Source: Mycobacterium dioxanotrophicus
GTDB taxonomy: Bacteria; Actinomycetota; Actinomycetes; Mycobacteriales; Mycobacteriaceae
DNA: 64,000 nt
Reading direction: 5' to 3'
Assembly (NCBI RefSeq): GCF_002157835.1
Contig: NZ_CP020809.1
Coordinates: 6,138,001 to 6,202,000, forward strand
Shown piece by piece: positions 16,590 to 24,608 of this stretch. The position numbers and the translations under genes were made by a program. The notes beneath the pieces were generated by a model. That model saw only the letters and a program-made list of their open reading frames with translations, made no database searches and had not been told where the DNA came from. Position 1 is the first letter of the stretch; the number at the start of each line of letters is the position of its first letter.

Positions 16590-18014
16590 TCAGATCCCCA
16601 GCGCACGGCGTACCGCGCGCACGTTGCGCCTGGACACCGGCAACATCGTCTTCTGCCGGTCGTCCATGACCAGGACCAGCTCACCCTTGTCCCGGCGTTC
16701 GACCTCGCGAATGCGGTTCAGGTTCACGACATACTGGCGGTGCACGCGCAGGAATCCCGCTTTGGCCAGCTCATTTTCGAGCTTGTCCAGCCCGGACGAG
16801 GCGGCCCGCAGCCTGCCCTCGTCCGTGGACAGCCATACGTCGTTGCCGGCCGACTCGGCGAACACGACTTCCGGCAGCCGCAAGAGCATCATCCGGTTCT
16901 CGTGGACACCGACCACTCGACCGGATTGTGCCTGAACGTGTGCGTCCGCTTCGGTCTGCGGCAACTGCGCGCCGTCGGTGCAGGTACCGAAGTGCTCACC
17001 GTCGGTGCAGCTACCGAAGGAGATGAGGTGTCCGACCAGATTGCTGTACAGGAATACCGGGCGAATCCGGATGGCCGAAGGTTCCGCGGAGAGGTGGGTG
17101 AAGATCCGGGTGGAACCCGTCCAGTCCGGATTGTGGCTCGCCTCCTTGCTGGCGAACTGAGCGGCGCCGATGAACGCCGGCAACCGCGGAGTCCAGCGGA
17201 CCGCAGGATCGATTGCCGGGCTGTTGCCCGGCACGCCGAGGAGCACGCTGGCGGTGTCGTCGGCGATCACCACCTTGCCCGCAGTGTCGACGGCGGCGAG
17301 CGGCTCACTCGACTTGGCCCGCGCAAGCTGATACGCGGCCAGCAGCTCGGCACCGCCGTCGCGGGCGTGCACGCGCAGCGTGGTCTGCGTCTGCGTGGCG
17401 GCTCTCGCCAGCCAGCCACGGGCCCCCGCTGGCACATCGCTGCGCCAGCACGAGACGGTCAAGATCGCGACCGGCTCCTTGGTCACCACGTCGCGGACCG
17501 CGACGCCCGCGCAGCTCCAGTCGTGAAAAGCCTGGCACCAGTGTTCTTCACGCCTGATCAGCATGGGGCTCGGCGCCCCCAGAGCGGTGCCCATGCCGTT
17601 CGTGCCCACCGCGCTCTCCGACCAGCTGAACGACGGCGCGAGCCTGATCCCGGCGGCGACGGAAAGGGTGGCCTTGTCGCCCCACTCGGCCAGGACCCTG
17701 CCGGTGGCGTCGGCGACGATCACGACGCCACCGCAGTTCGCCACCTCGTGCACGATAGCGGCGGCACGAAAACCCAATTCGGCGAAGACAACATCGTGTT
17801 CGAGCGGATGGTCGACCTCCGCGGCCGCCACCGGCGCTTCGGAGAGGAACGGGTCTACGCGGTACTGGTCTCGGCACCGATGCCAGGAGATCGCCACTTC
17901 GGGTCGGACGCCATGGATGTCGTCCTGTCCCTCCACGAAGCGTTCCCACGCCTGCTGTACTCCAGCAGGGTTCGGACTAACGGATCCCGTCGAGCGTCTT
18001 TGGACATATGTCAT
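16590..18014 (-). CDS. GAF (AcoR-type) sensor fused to LytTR DNA-binding domain
   Basis: A 474-residue cytoplasmic transcription regulator. Residues 30-60 and a GAF domain at about 75-215 resemble the AcoR-type sensor (WSESAVGTNGMGTAL; HWCQAFHDWSCAGVAVRD). A second PAS-like segment lies at about 225-335. The C-terminal LytTR domain (about 368-472) has RVHRQYVVNLNRIREVER and SRRNVRAVRRAL. Between them is a tandem nine-residue repeat, FGSCTDGEH then FGTCTDGAQ (about 333-350), encoded by a 27-bp duplication at 16972-17019. It is directly upstream of katG, 27 bases apart, and probably controls katG or the PQQ operon in response to a small molecule or redox signal. Confidence 0.85.
   Translation of the reverse strand: MTYVQRRSTGSVSPNPAGVQQAWERFVEGQDDIHGVRPEVAISWHRCRDQYRVDPFLSEAPVAAAEVDHPLEHDVVFAELGFRAAAIVHEVANCGGVVIVADATGRVLAEWGDKATLSVAAGIRLAPSFSWSESAVGTNGMGTALGAPSPMLIRREEHWCQAFHDWSCAGVAVRDVVTKEPVAILTVSCWRSDVPAGARGWLARAATQTQTTLRVHARDGGAELLAAYQLARAKSSEPLAAVDTAGKVVIADDTASVLLGVPGNSPAIDPAVRWTPRLPAFIGAAQFASKEASHNPDWTGSTRIFTHLSAEPSAIRIRPVFLYSNLVGHLISFGSCTDGEHFGTCTDGAQLPQTEADAHVQAQSGRVVGVHENRMMLLRLPEVVFAESAGNDVWLSTDEGRLRAASSGLDKLENELAKAGFLRVHRQYVVNLNRIREVERRDKGELVLVMDDRQKTMLPVSRRNVRAVRRALGI
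16972..17019 (-). repeat. 27-bp tandem duplication inside the LytTR regulator gene
   Basis: Two in-frame copies start at 16972 and 16999, each containing CCGTCGGTGCAG then TACCGAAG. They encode two copies of a Phe-Gly-(Ser/Thr)-Cys-Thr-Asp-Gly peptide in the linker before the LytTR domain. The two cysteines lie nine residues apart. In-frame expansion suggests recent slippage. Confidence 0.8.
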
Positions 18015-18031
18015 TCGAGACCACCCCTGAA

Positions 18032-18148
18032 CTATGTGTCTAAACCATGAGCCAACTGAAAAAGGTGTGGAAGGTACTTCTCGAGTGCGAAGCGGTCGTT
18101 GTTCAGAACCGCGGCCGGCGCCGCGACGGAGTCCTCGTCGCGGGCCAC
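18032..18148 (-). CDS. Possible 38-residue small ORF between the katG relic and the regulator
   Basis: A GTG at 18148 opens a frame reading MARDEDSVAAPAAVLNND, then RFALEKYLPHLFQLAHGLDT and a TAG at 18034-18032, 18 bases before the regulator start. The amino-acid composition looks like real protein, with an amphipathic end. The frame is open upstream of the GTG as well, so it may be the tail of a longer, broken gene. It overlaps the katG N-terminal relic in another frame. I do not recognise it, and it may be non-functional. Confidence 0.35.
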   Translation of the reverse strand: MARDEDSVAAPAAVLNNDRFALEKYLPHLFQLAHGLDT

Positions 18149-18225
18149 CAGCCCGTATCGGTCAGCGGCGCATGGGTTTTGGTGTCTGCTTGGGGTGGCC
18201 GAGCTTCGGAGATATCGGACGACAC
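18103..18225 (-). pseudogene. Relic of a katG N-terminus directly after furA
   Basis: A GTG at 18225, with AAAGG upstream, opens a 40-codon frame starting VSSDISEARPPQADTKTHAP then LTDTGWWPATRTPS. This resembles the leader of the furA-linked KatG of fast-growing mycobacteria (MSSD...RPP...HAPLT...WWP), including the WWP motif at the beginning of the catalase domain. After that the frame degenerates and stops at 18105-18103. It lies 41 bases downstream of furA, exactly where katG is expected. The likely story is deletion of an original furA-katG partner and its replacement by the divergent katG at 14328-16562. Confidence 0.6.
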
Positions 18226-18265
18226 GTGACTGCCTTTCGTGAGGGGGCTGCGATCACGGATGTGG

Positions 18266-18724
18266 TCAGGAACTGCTGACGGCAGAGCAGGTGGGGCACA
18301 GGCCCCAATAGATCACCTCGGCTTCATCGAGGACGTAACCATCGAGGGCACCGTCGGGATCGGACGGGTCGAGACACGGCGCCTCGCCGCGGGCGCAGTC
18401 AATATCGGTGATGACACGGCAGGATCGGCAGACGACGTGGTGGTGGTTGTCCCCCACCCGAGACTCGTAGCGCGCCACGGACCCCGACGGCTGGATGCGT
18501 CTGATCAACCTCGCATTGGTCAATGCCTGCAGGACGTCATAGACGGCCTGCCGGGAGACGTCCGGGAGATTCGTTCGCACGATCGCCAGGATCGACTCCG
18601 TATCAGCGTGCGGATGTGCGTGCACCGCCTCGAGGACGGCGACTCGGGGACGGGTCACCCGGAGGTCTGCCGCACGCAGGCGGTCGGGGTAATCCGGTGC
18701 AGGCACGTGACTAATATCACTCAC
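18266..18724 (-). CDS. furA: FurA, Fur-family repressor
   Basis: A 152-residue ferric-uptake-regulator family protein that normally represses katG and itself. It reads DYPDRLRAADLRVTRPRVAV, then DVSRQAVYDVLQALTNARLI in the winged helix, and SVARYESRVGDNHHHVVCRSC with its metal-binding His/Cys, then a second CPTC pair near the end. The GTG at 18724 (VSDISHVPAPDY) is chosen by comparison with FurA from M. tuberculosis; a GTG at 18706 is the alternative. The longer frame to 18865 runs through the promoter and is unlikely. Only a katG relic follows, then the regulator and the intact katG. Confidence 0.92.
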   Translation of the reverse strand: MSDISHVPAPDYPDRLRAADLRVTRPRVAVLEAVHAHPHADTESILAIVRTNLPDVSRQAVYDVLQALTNARLIRRIQPSGSVARYESRVGDNHHHVVCRSCRVITDIDCARGEAPCLDPSDPDGALDGYVLDEAEVIYWGLCPTCSAVSSS

Positions 18725-19143
18725 TTTTTTGGACTTGGTCAAGACTTTTCGGTGATTTGGTTTGGACTTAGTCCAAATTTGTCGGCGATGTTGGGTCGCG
18801 CATGTGGCCTCTGCCCGCTGCCTGTCCCGCCGTGGGAGAACCGCGAACGTGCCCGGTAGGCGCAAAGCGAGCGAACCCTTACTGCCCGAGTCGGCGCACC
18901 TTAGTTTCGGCCACGAGGAGCCTTCCCACCGGGCCGTCCCGAGCCGTCACAGTGACGAAAAATGGCCCCGCTTACCTGTTCGTCGCCGGTAGCCGCGGGC
19001 CGCGCCATATCCGAGCCGTACCGAAGTCGACGACGACCCAAGCGCTCACAGCTGGCGTCGCTCACACGAGGACAGCAAACAGTCGTGGGTGAACTTCGAA
19101 CCGCTGCGGGTTTGCACCCGGGGGTGCTGCCGCGGAGTGCGGA
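18725..19143. other. furA promoter region and empty intergenic sequence
   Basis: About 420 bases between furA and the dipeptidase stop. The first 60 bases hold the FurA-type operators. The remainder (about 18790-19143) has no convincing ORF, hairpin or repeat; small frames there are arginine-rich and noncoding in character. Confidence 0.55.
18761..18777. promoter_or_regulatory. Candidate FurA autoregulatory box
   Basis: TTTGGACTTAGTCCAAA is a perfect 7-3-7 palindrome about 37 bases upstream of the furA start. A second, weaker half-palindrome TTGGACTTGGTCAA lies at about 18730-18743, between it and the gene. The position and AT-rich dyad fit the FurA operator known from mycobacterial furA-katG promoters. 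It stands out from the GC-rich background. Confidence 0.7.
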
Positions 19144-20229
19144 CTAGGGCGTCAGCTCCGCGACATCCTCGGAAGCCCGGAGCACGCGCAGAACGTTCCC
19201 GCCGGCGAGCTTGGCCAAGTCGCTCCGCGACCAGCCGCGGTCGGCGAGGGCGGCGAAGAGCCGCGGATACCCCGAAACGTCCTCCAGACCCTCGGGCATG
19301 GCTTCGCCCCCCATATAGTCCCCGCCGATACCGACATGGTCGATGCCGGCGGTCTCACGCACGTGCTCGATGTGCGCCACGACCTGAGCCAATGTGGCGA
19401 CCGGCGGCGGCGACTGCTGTTCCAGGCCCGTCATCAGCGCGTCGTACTCCGGCGTGCCCTTCTTGATTCCACGGCGTCGAGCCTCGGCCTTCGCCTCCGC
19501 GTGCCACCGGGCGACCGCCGGTGAGACGAAGGCGGGCAGGAACGTCACCATGCACACGCCGCCATTCTCGGCCAACGCCGTCAAGACGTCGTCGGGCACG
19601 TTGCGGACGTGGTCGCAGATCGCGCGGGCGGAGGAGTGGCTGAAGATCGCCGGCGCGGCGGTCACCCGCAGTACCTGCCGCATGACGTCGGCGGACACGT
19701 GCGAGAGGTCGACCAGCATGCCGAGCCGGTTCATCTCGCGTACGACGTCTTCACCGAACTCCGACAGCCCGTGCAGCACCGGGTCGTCGGTCGCGGAGTC
19801 GGCCCAGGGCACGTTCTTGTTGTGGGTCAGGGTCAGGTAACGCACCCCCAACGCGTGCATCATGCGCAGCACCGCGAGCGATCCGTCGATGCAGTGGCCC
19901 CCCTCCATGCCCAAGAGCGATGCGATCCGGCCGCCGGACGCCTCCACTTCGTCCGCAGATGTCGCCAGCACCAGTCGGTCGGGGTAACGGGCGACGAGAC
20001 GTCGCACCAAGTCGATCTGCTCCAGCGTGGCAGTCACTGCCGCGGGACCGACGAAAAGCTCCGGGGACACGTAGACCGACCAGAACTGCCCGGTCACTCC
20101 GCCGGCGTCCAGGCGCTTCAGGTCGGTATGCAGATTCGGCACCACCCCGGTCAAGTCGACGGCATCCAGGTCGGCGTCGTACTCCTGACGCAAGGCCCAG
20201 GCGAGATCGTTGTGACCGTCGATCAGCAT
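19144..20229 (-). CDS. Membrane dipeptidase-family (M19) peptidase
   Basis: A 361-residue zinc peptidase of the renal dipeptidase family, hydrolysing dipeptides, possibly with D-residues or beta-lactam-like bonds. Metal ligands appear in DGHNDLAW near the start, the bridging Glu in [11 protein letters not shown], His in VDLSHVS and [21 protein letters not shown], and Asp in [14 protein letters not shown] at 20229 is chosen since GAGGAGAAGGCG precedes it; an ATG at 20277 would add 16 residues without a better ribosome site. No signal peptide is visible. It stands alone at the right edge of the accessory block. Confidence 0.88.
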   Translation of the reverse strand: MLIDGHNDLAWALRQEYDADLDAVDLTGVVPNLHTDLKRLDAGGVTGQFWSVYVSPELFVGPAAVTATLEQIDLVRRLVARYPDRLVLATSADEVEASGGRIASLLGMEGGHCIDGSLAVLRMMHALGVRYLTLTHNKNVPWADSATDDPVLHGLSEFGEDVVREMNRLGMLVDLSHVSADVMRQVLRVTAAPAIFSHSSARAICDHVRNVPDDVLTALAENGGVCMVTFLPAFVSPAVARWHAEAKAEARRRGIKKGTPEYDALMTGLEQQSPPPVATLAQVVAHIEHVRETAGIDHVGIGGDYMGGEAMPEGLEDVSGYPRLFAALADRGWSRSDLAKLAGGNVLRVLRASEDVAELTP

Positions 20230-20366
20230 CGCCTTCTCCTCAGACCGTTGCCGCGCTCCCCCGCGCGATGTCTCCATCGAGCGGCGTGAGCCCCGATCCT
20301 ACGATTCAGCCGTCCGGTCGACCGGACGCGCGACGAGCGGGGCCCCCGTGACGACGCGCTCTCCAT

Positions 20367-20388
20367 TAGTTATAGTGACTAATAACTA
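20367..20388. promoter_or_regulatory. AT-rich inverted repeat upstream of the SAM methyltransferase
   Basis: TAGTTAT and ATAACTA form a perfect 7-bp inverted repeat with an 8-base spacer, 26 bases before the methyltransferase start. It sits where a promoter should be (a TATACAT follows at about 20396) and fits a TetR/MarR-type operator. The regulator is unknown; a MarR gene lies 1.5 kb away. Confidence 0.5.
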
Positions 20389-20413
20389 GTCTAGCTATAC
20401 ATCTGGAGGGGTC

Positions 20414-21331
20414 ATGCCGCGCACCGAGAACGACACCTGGGACCTGGCCAGCAGCGTGGGCGCCACCGCCACCGGTGTGGCGGCATCGCGAGCCCTGGCG
20501 TCACGCGTCCCCGAACCACTGATCTCCGATCCCTTCGCGCAGCCGCTGGTGGACGCCGTGGGGGTGGACTACTACATGCGGCTGGCCGAGGGCCGCCTCG
20601 ACGCCGACGACGCCGACGCGCTCGATCCCCATGTGATCGCCGACGGCATGGCGATCCGCACGCGCTATTTCGACGACTTCCTGCTGGCCGCGGTCGACGC
20701 GGGTATCCGCCAGGCCGTCATTCTGGCCTCGGGCCTCGACGCCCGCGCCTACCGCCTGTCGTGGCCCGCCGGCATGACGGTGTTCGAACTCGACCAGCCT
20801 GCCGCCGTCGAGTTCAAGACCCGCACGTTGGCCGATCTGGGCGCGACGCCGACCGCCGACCTGCGCACCATCGGCATCGACCTGCGGCACGACTGGCCTG
20901 CCGCACTGCGCGCCCAGGGCTTCGACCCACATGCTCCGACCGCCTGGATCGCCGAAGGGCTGCTCGGCTACCTGCCGCCCGACGCCCAGGACCGGCTCTT
21001 CGACAACATCACGACACTCAGCGCCGCCGGCAGCCGCATCGCCACCGACTGGATCGACGAACAGTCGCAGCTCGACAACGACCGGGTGCGGGCGCTGGCC
21101 GACCATCAGCGGGAACAGGGCATGGAACTCGACGACCTGTCGGACCTGATCTTCACCGGTGAGCGCAACGCCGTCGCGCAGTACCTGACGGACAGCGGCT
21201 GGCTGCCCGAAACCACCACGGCAGAGCGGATGTTCGCCATCCACGGCGTCGAGTTCCGCCGCGACGACGCCGTGGCCGGGCTCGTCGATGCCAACTACAC
21301 CGCCGCGACGCTGACCGCCGCGCCGGCCTGA
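20414..21331 (+). CDS. Class I SAM-dependent methyltransferase (TIGR00027 type)
   Basis: A 305-residue member of the leucine-carboxyl-methyltransferase-like family expanded in mycobacteria. It begins with ENDTWDLASSVGATATGVAASRA, the usual mycobacterial form, and has the SAM-site QAVILASGLDARAYRL and the TAWIAEGLLGYLP motif. The substrate is unknown for the whole group. AGGGG lies just before the ATG at 20414. It carries its own palindromic promoter element and is convergent with the small membrane protein at 21336. Confidence 0.9.
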   Translation: MPRTENDTWDLASSVGATATGVAASRALASRVPEPLISDPFAQPLVDAVGVDYYMRLAEGRLDADDADALDPHVIADGMAIRTRYFDDFLLAAVDAGIRQAVILASGLDARAYRLSWPAGMTVFELDQPAAVEFKTRTLADLGATPTADLRTIGIDLRHDWPAALRAQGFDPHAPTAWIAEGLLGYLPPDAQDRLFDNITTLSAAGSRIATDWIDEQSQLDNDRVRALADHQREQGMELDDLSDLIFTGERNAVAQYLTDSGWLPETTTAERMFAIHGVEFRRDDAVAGLVDANYTAATLTAAPA

Positions 21332-21335
21332 AGCC

Positions 21336-21608
21336 TCACTGCGACAGCACGGCCGCCAGCAGGGCCACCCAACCGAGGGCGACTCCCACCCCGGCGCCGA
21401 GGACGAACCACCGCCACACGGGCCGGTGGCGCCAACCCCACACGGTCGGGGCGAGACCGCCGACCGCCACCATGTTCAGGCCGATCGCCAGCAGCGGGTG
21501 CACCCGGGTGAGGCCGAGGCCGAGGACCACGATGGCCGCCGCGAGCACCGCGGCCACGAATCCGGCGACGGTCAGCCCGGTCCCCCACGGTGTCGAATCG
21601 TCGGTCAC
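21336..21608 (-). CDS. Small membrane protein, Rv0882-like
   Basis: A 90-residue protein with three hydrophobic helices (about 11-33, 37-55 and 66-88). Its neighbours (RNA methylase, then MarR) match Rv0882-Rv0881-Rv0880 of M. tuberculosis, so it is the likely Rv0882 counterpart. Function unknown. It ends 4 bases from the SAM methyltransferase stop. Confidence 0.75.
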   Translation of the reverse strand: MTDDSTPWGTGLTVAGFVAAVLAAAIVVLGLGLTRVHPLLAIGLNMVAVGGLAPTVWGWRHRPVWRWFVLGAGVGVALGWVALLAAVLSQ

Positions 21609-21617
21609 GGATTCAAT

Positions 21618-22445
21618 CTACGTCGGCTCCGAGAGCCTGGCCCGCTCGTAGAACGCCAGGGCCGCGGCCGTGGCGACATTGAGGGAATCGGTGCCGCGCG
21701 ACATCGGGATCCGCACCCGCACGTCGCTGGTCCGCATGGTGTGCTCGGTGAGCCCGGGGCCCTCGGCGCCGACCAGGATCGCCACCCGCTCGGACTGCAG
21801 ATCCGCCATCGCCTCGGGCAACGTCGCCGCGGCCGCATCCGGTGTCATGGCAAGCACACGAAACCCGTTGTCCTGCAATATTTTCAGGTCCCCCGGCCAG
21901 GACTGGGCCCGGGCAAACGGCACCAGCAGGGCGTGGCCCATCGACACCCGCACCGCGCGGCGGTACAGCGGGTCGGCACATCCCGCGCCGAACACCACCG
22001 CGTCCACCGCGAGCCCTGCCGCGTTGCGGAAGATCGAACCGAGGTTCTCGTGGTCGTTGACGCCCTCGAGCGCCACCACGGTCCGGGCATCGGAGATCAC
22101 GTCGGCCACCGACAGTTCCGGTGGCCGCGACGCCGAGGCCAGCACGCCGCGGTTGAGGTGGAAGCCGATGGCAGTGGCCATCACCTCCGCGCTGGCCCGG
22201 TAGAACGGCACCGGCACACCGACGAGGTCGTCGGCCAGTTCCCCGAGCCGCCGGTCGGTGCCCAGCAGCGCCCGCGGCACGAACCGCGAGGCCAGCATGC
22301 GCTGCACCACCAGCACTCCCTCGGCAATCACCAGACCCTTGCCGCTGGGCAGATCCGGACGGCGATCCACACTGTTGAGATCGCGGAAATCGTCGATACG
22401 CGGGTCAGCGGGATCCTCGATGTCGATGACCTGAAGTTCGCTCAC
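21618..22445 (-). CDS. TrmH/SpoU-family RNA 2'-O-methyltransferase
   Basis: A 275-residue SPOUT-class enzyme with an N-terminal substrate-binding part and a C-terminal knotted SAM domain. Motifs are [18 protein letters not shown] (motif 1), [17 protein letters not shown] (motif 2) and [24 protein letters not shown] (motif 3). It should methylate ribose in rRNA or tRNA. It corresponds to Rv0881. Its start overlaps the MarR gene end by 4 bases (ATGA), so the two are translationally coupled. Confidence 0.93.
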   Translation of the reverse strand: MSELQVIDIEDPADPRIDDFRDLNSVDRRPDLPSGKGLVIAEGVLVVQRMLASRFVPRALLGTDRRLGELADDLVGVPVPFYRASAEVMATAIGFHLNRGVLASASRPPELSVADVISDARTVVALEGVNDHENLGSIFRNAAGLAVDAVVFGAGCADPLYRRAVRVSMGHALLVPFARAQSWPGDLKILQDNGFRVLAMTPDAAAATLPEAMADLQSERVAILVGAEGPGLTEHTMRTSDVRVRIPMSRGTDSLNVATAAALAFYERARLSEPT

Positions 22446-22873
22446 GCGCCGTCGTCGACCATCGCCGAAATGAGATCGGCCGCCGCAACCAGCGTTTCGC
22501 GTTCGTCGGGGTCGAGCCGAGCCAACCGATCCTTGAGCCAGTCCTGGGTGGCCCGTCGTTCGGCCTCGATCAGGCTGACGCCGGCGGGCAGGGCCGAGAC
22601 CATGACCTGGCGTCCGTCGACCGGATGGGCGGTGCGCTCCACCAGGCCCTGCTCGGCCAGCGCCGCGATCACCCTGGTCATCGACGGCGGGCGGACCTGC
22701 TCACGTACAGCTAATTCTCCCGGCGTCATGGAACCCTCTTTGGCCAATGTCGACAGGGCGGAGAGCTGGGTCAGCGACACCGCCGAGTCAGAGCGCCGGA
22801 CCCGCAGCTGCCGGGTGAACCGCATGACGGCCAGGGCCAGGTCACTCGCCAGCCGAGCATTCGGGTCTTTCAC
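22442..22873 (-). CDS. MarR-family transcriptional regulator
   Basis: A 143-residue winged-helix regulator, counterpart of Rv0880. It reads [18 protein letters not shown], then [44 protein letters not shown] and [11 protein letters not shown], the standard MarR wing. GTG at 22873 is chosen because TACTAT (complement of 22881-22886) sits 7 bases before it, the arrangement of a leaderless mycobacterial transcript; longer frames have no homology. It is divergent from the DUF2530 gene. Confidence 0.9.
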   Translation of the reverse strand: MKDPNARLASDLALAVMRFTRQLRVRRSDSAVSLTQLSALSTLAKEGSMTPGELAVREQVRPPSMTRVIAALAEQGLVERTAHPVDGRQVMVSALPAGVSLIEAERRATQDWLKDRLARLDPDERETLVAAADLISAMVDDGA

Positions 22874-22928
22874 ACGGCAAATAGTACTGAGTGCCTGGAT
22901 CGCCGGTGTTCGAGTACGTTGGTCAGCG

Positions 22929-23174
22929 ATGACCGACGAGCCGCAACCGCCGCCGTTGCCCGCCTCGCTCCTCGAGCCGTGGCCGGTGATCGTGGTGATC
23001 GCGGCAGGATGGCTGATCGCGACCGTCCTGGCCTTCACCGTGCCGGGTCTGCACAGTTGGCGGCCACTGTCGCTGGCAGGGCTGGCCATCGGCCTACTCG
23101 GCACGTCGATCTTCCTGTGGCAACGTCACGCCGTGCGCCGCGGAGCGCGCGGTGCCCAACGCGGATTGACCTGA
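22929..23174 (+). CDS. DUF2530 small membrane protein
   Basis: An 81-residue protein with a proline-rich N-terminus ([20 protein letters not shown]) and two transmembrane helices at about 20-40 and 48-66, ending in an arginine-rich tail. It corresponds to Rv0879c. The much longer frame running through it from 21426 is antisense to three real genes and is rejected; ATG at 22929 is used. Function unknown. Confidence 0.8.
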   Translation: MTDEPQPPPLPASLLEPWPVIVVIAAGWLIATVLAFTVPGLHSWRPLSLAGLAIGLLGTSIFLWQRHAVRRGARGAQRGLT

Positions 23175-23183
23175 GGAGAACCT

Positions 23184-23636
23184 ATGGCTGCCCCACTCTT
23201 ACAGGCCCAGATCGACATCGATGCACCGATCGACACCGTGTGGGCGCTGATCTCGGATCTGAGCCGGATGCCGGAATGGAGCCCGCAATGCCGGGTGATG
23301 AAGCTGCGCGGGCCGCTGCGGCCGGGTGCCCGCACCGTCAACCTCAACAAGCGCAAGTTCACCTACTGGCCCACGACCAGCACCATCACCGAGGTCATCC
23401 CGCAGCAGAAGCTGGCTTTCAAAGTCGACCTCAACAACACCATCTGGTCCTATGAGCTGCAGCCCACCGAATGGGGCACCCGGGTCACCGAGACCCGTCA
23501 CGCCGAGAACGGCGCGACGGCGATCTCCAACGCGCTGGTCAACGCGTTCATGGGCGGGGTCCCGAGCTTCGAGGACGAACTCGTCGACGGCATGAACGCG
23601 TCACTGGCCCGCATCAAGGCGGCCGCCGAGCGCTAA
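23184..23636 (+). CDS. SRPBCC (polyketide cyclase-like) family protein
   Basis: A 150-residue START/Bet v1-like helix-grip protein: ADIDIDAP-type first strand (QAQIDIDAPIDTVWALISDL), then SRMPEWSPQCR, and a long C-terminal helix. Such proteins bind hydrophobic small molecules. It follows DUF2530 after 9 bases, with GAGGAGAACC before its ATG. Its stop overlaps the convergent DUF3027 gene by 4 bases. The ligand is unknown. Confidence 0.85.
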   Translation: MAAPLLQAQIDIDAPIDTVWALISDLSRMPEWSPQCRVMKLRGPLRPGARTVNLNKRKFTYWPTTSTITEVIPQQKLAFKVDLNNTIWSYELQPTEWGTRVTETRHAENGATAISNALVNAFMGGVPSFEDELVDGMNASLARIKAAAER

Positions 23637-24559
23637 TCGGCGAGGTCGAGGACCCCGTCGTCGAAGGGCTCGTACAGCGGCGAACCCGTCCCCGGCGGTT
23701 GCGGGGTGTCCGAGTGGGCTCCGCAGCCGTAGTTGGCCTCGACGACATGGCCATCGGCGGAGAGTTCGTTGGCACATACACCGAACATCAGGCCGAGTGC
23801 GCCGCCGAGCGGTAGGTAGAAGGCACAGTCGCGACACGCCTTGCGGGTCGAACGGGCCATCGCGGAACCCGGGCCGTAGTCGCCGTCGTGCCAGCGCTGC
23901 GCGGCCTCGGCGCGCCCGAGGGGGCTGAGCACCTGGCGGCGGCCGAGTCCCAGCTCCACCGCGGTGTCGTCGATCAGGGCGTCGCCCGTCGCCATGAAAC
24001 CCGGGGTCAGCCGGGGATCCTCGGGCGGCGGAGCCAGCAGGTCACCGGGCCCCAGATCGCCAGGCCGGACCCGCTCCTGCCACGGCACCCACTGCGGCGC
24101 CAGCAGCGCCGTGGGCCCCGGCACGAGGACCAGTTCGCTGATGGTGGCGTGGTCGGCGCCCGGGTAGGCCGCCATCACGACCGCCCACTGCCAACCGCGG
24201 TAGCCGGTCAGGTTCGCCAGGAAGCGATGAGTCGCCGAACTGGGGTCCTCGAACGTGGCACCGAGGTACTCCCCGACCGTCTCGGGACCGCTGAAGTCGG
24301 CCAACGCCGCGCGCGCCTGTTCCACGGCACCCATCAGCAACGCCTCAAGGCCCGGCGCCGGCACAGCATCCGTCGCCGTCTCGGCCTCGGGGGCCTGCTC
24401 AGCCTCGGGGGCCTGCTCGGATTCCACGGCCTGCTCAGGGGTTTCGGCCTGCTCAGCAACCTCGGCCGGCTCGGAAACCCGATCGGCGGCCTGCTCGACA
24501 GGTTCGGTCACGCTTTCCATCGCCATCCATAGTGCCTGACCGGTTCGGTCGAAAGCCAC
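23633..24559 (-). CDS. DUF3027 protein, Rv0877-like
   Basis: A 308-residue protein. The N-terminal third (to about residue 75) is an acidic, low-complexity repeat of Glu-Gln-Ala-Pro units. The conserved DUF3027 part follows (EQARAALADFSGPETVGEYLGATF; LTGYRGWQWAVVMAAYPGADHATISELVL), and a cysteine-containing region, ACRDCAFYLPLGGALG and MFGVCANELSADG, could hold a metal. Start is uncertain: GTG at 24559 or an ATG 11-13 codons later. It is divergent from the MFS gene, as Rv0877/Rv0876c. Confidence 0.8.
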   Translation of the reverse strand: MAFDRTGQALWMAMESVTEPVEQAADRVSEPAEVAEQAETPEQAVESEQAPEAEQAPEAETATDAVPAPGLEALLMGAVEQARAALADFSGPETVGEYLGATFEDPSSATHRFLANLTGYRGWQWAVVMAAYPGADHATISELVLVPGPTALLAPQWVPWQERVRPGDLGPGDLLAPPPEDPRLTPGFMATGDALIDDTAVELGLGRRQVLSPLGRAEAAQRWHDGDYGPGSAMARSTRKACRDCAFYLPLGGALGLMFGVCANELSADGHVVEANYGCGAHSDTPQPPGTGSPLYEPFDDGVLDLAD

Positions 24560-24608
24560 ACCGGTCGCCGGTGCGCCCTGCGGGGCGCGGATAGGCGAGA
24601 ATCGAGGG

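Noticed and set aside
14295..18050. A 1251-codon open frame on the plus strand
   Set aside because: It is fully antisense to katG and the LytTR regulator, which have all family motifs; its product is rich in Arg, Gly and His, as expected for an antisense frame in high-GC DNA.
18725..18865. 47-residue N-terminal extension of FurA
   Set aside because: It runs through the palindromic FurA-box promoter region and is absent in homologs.
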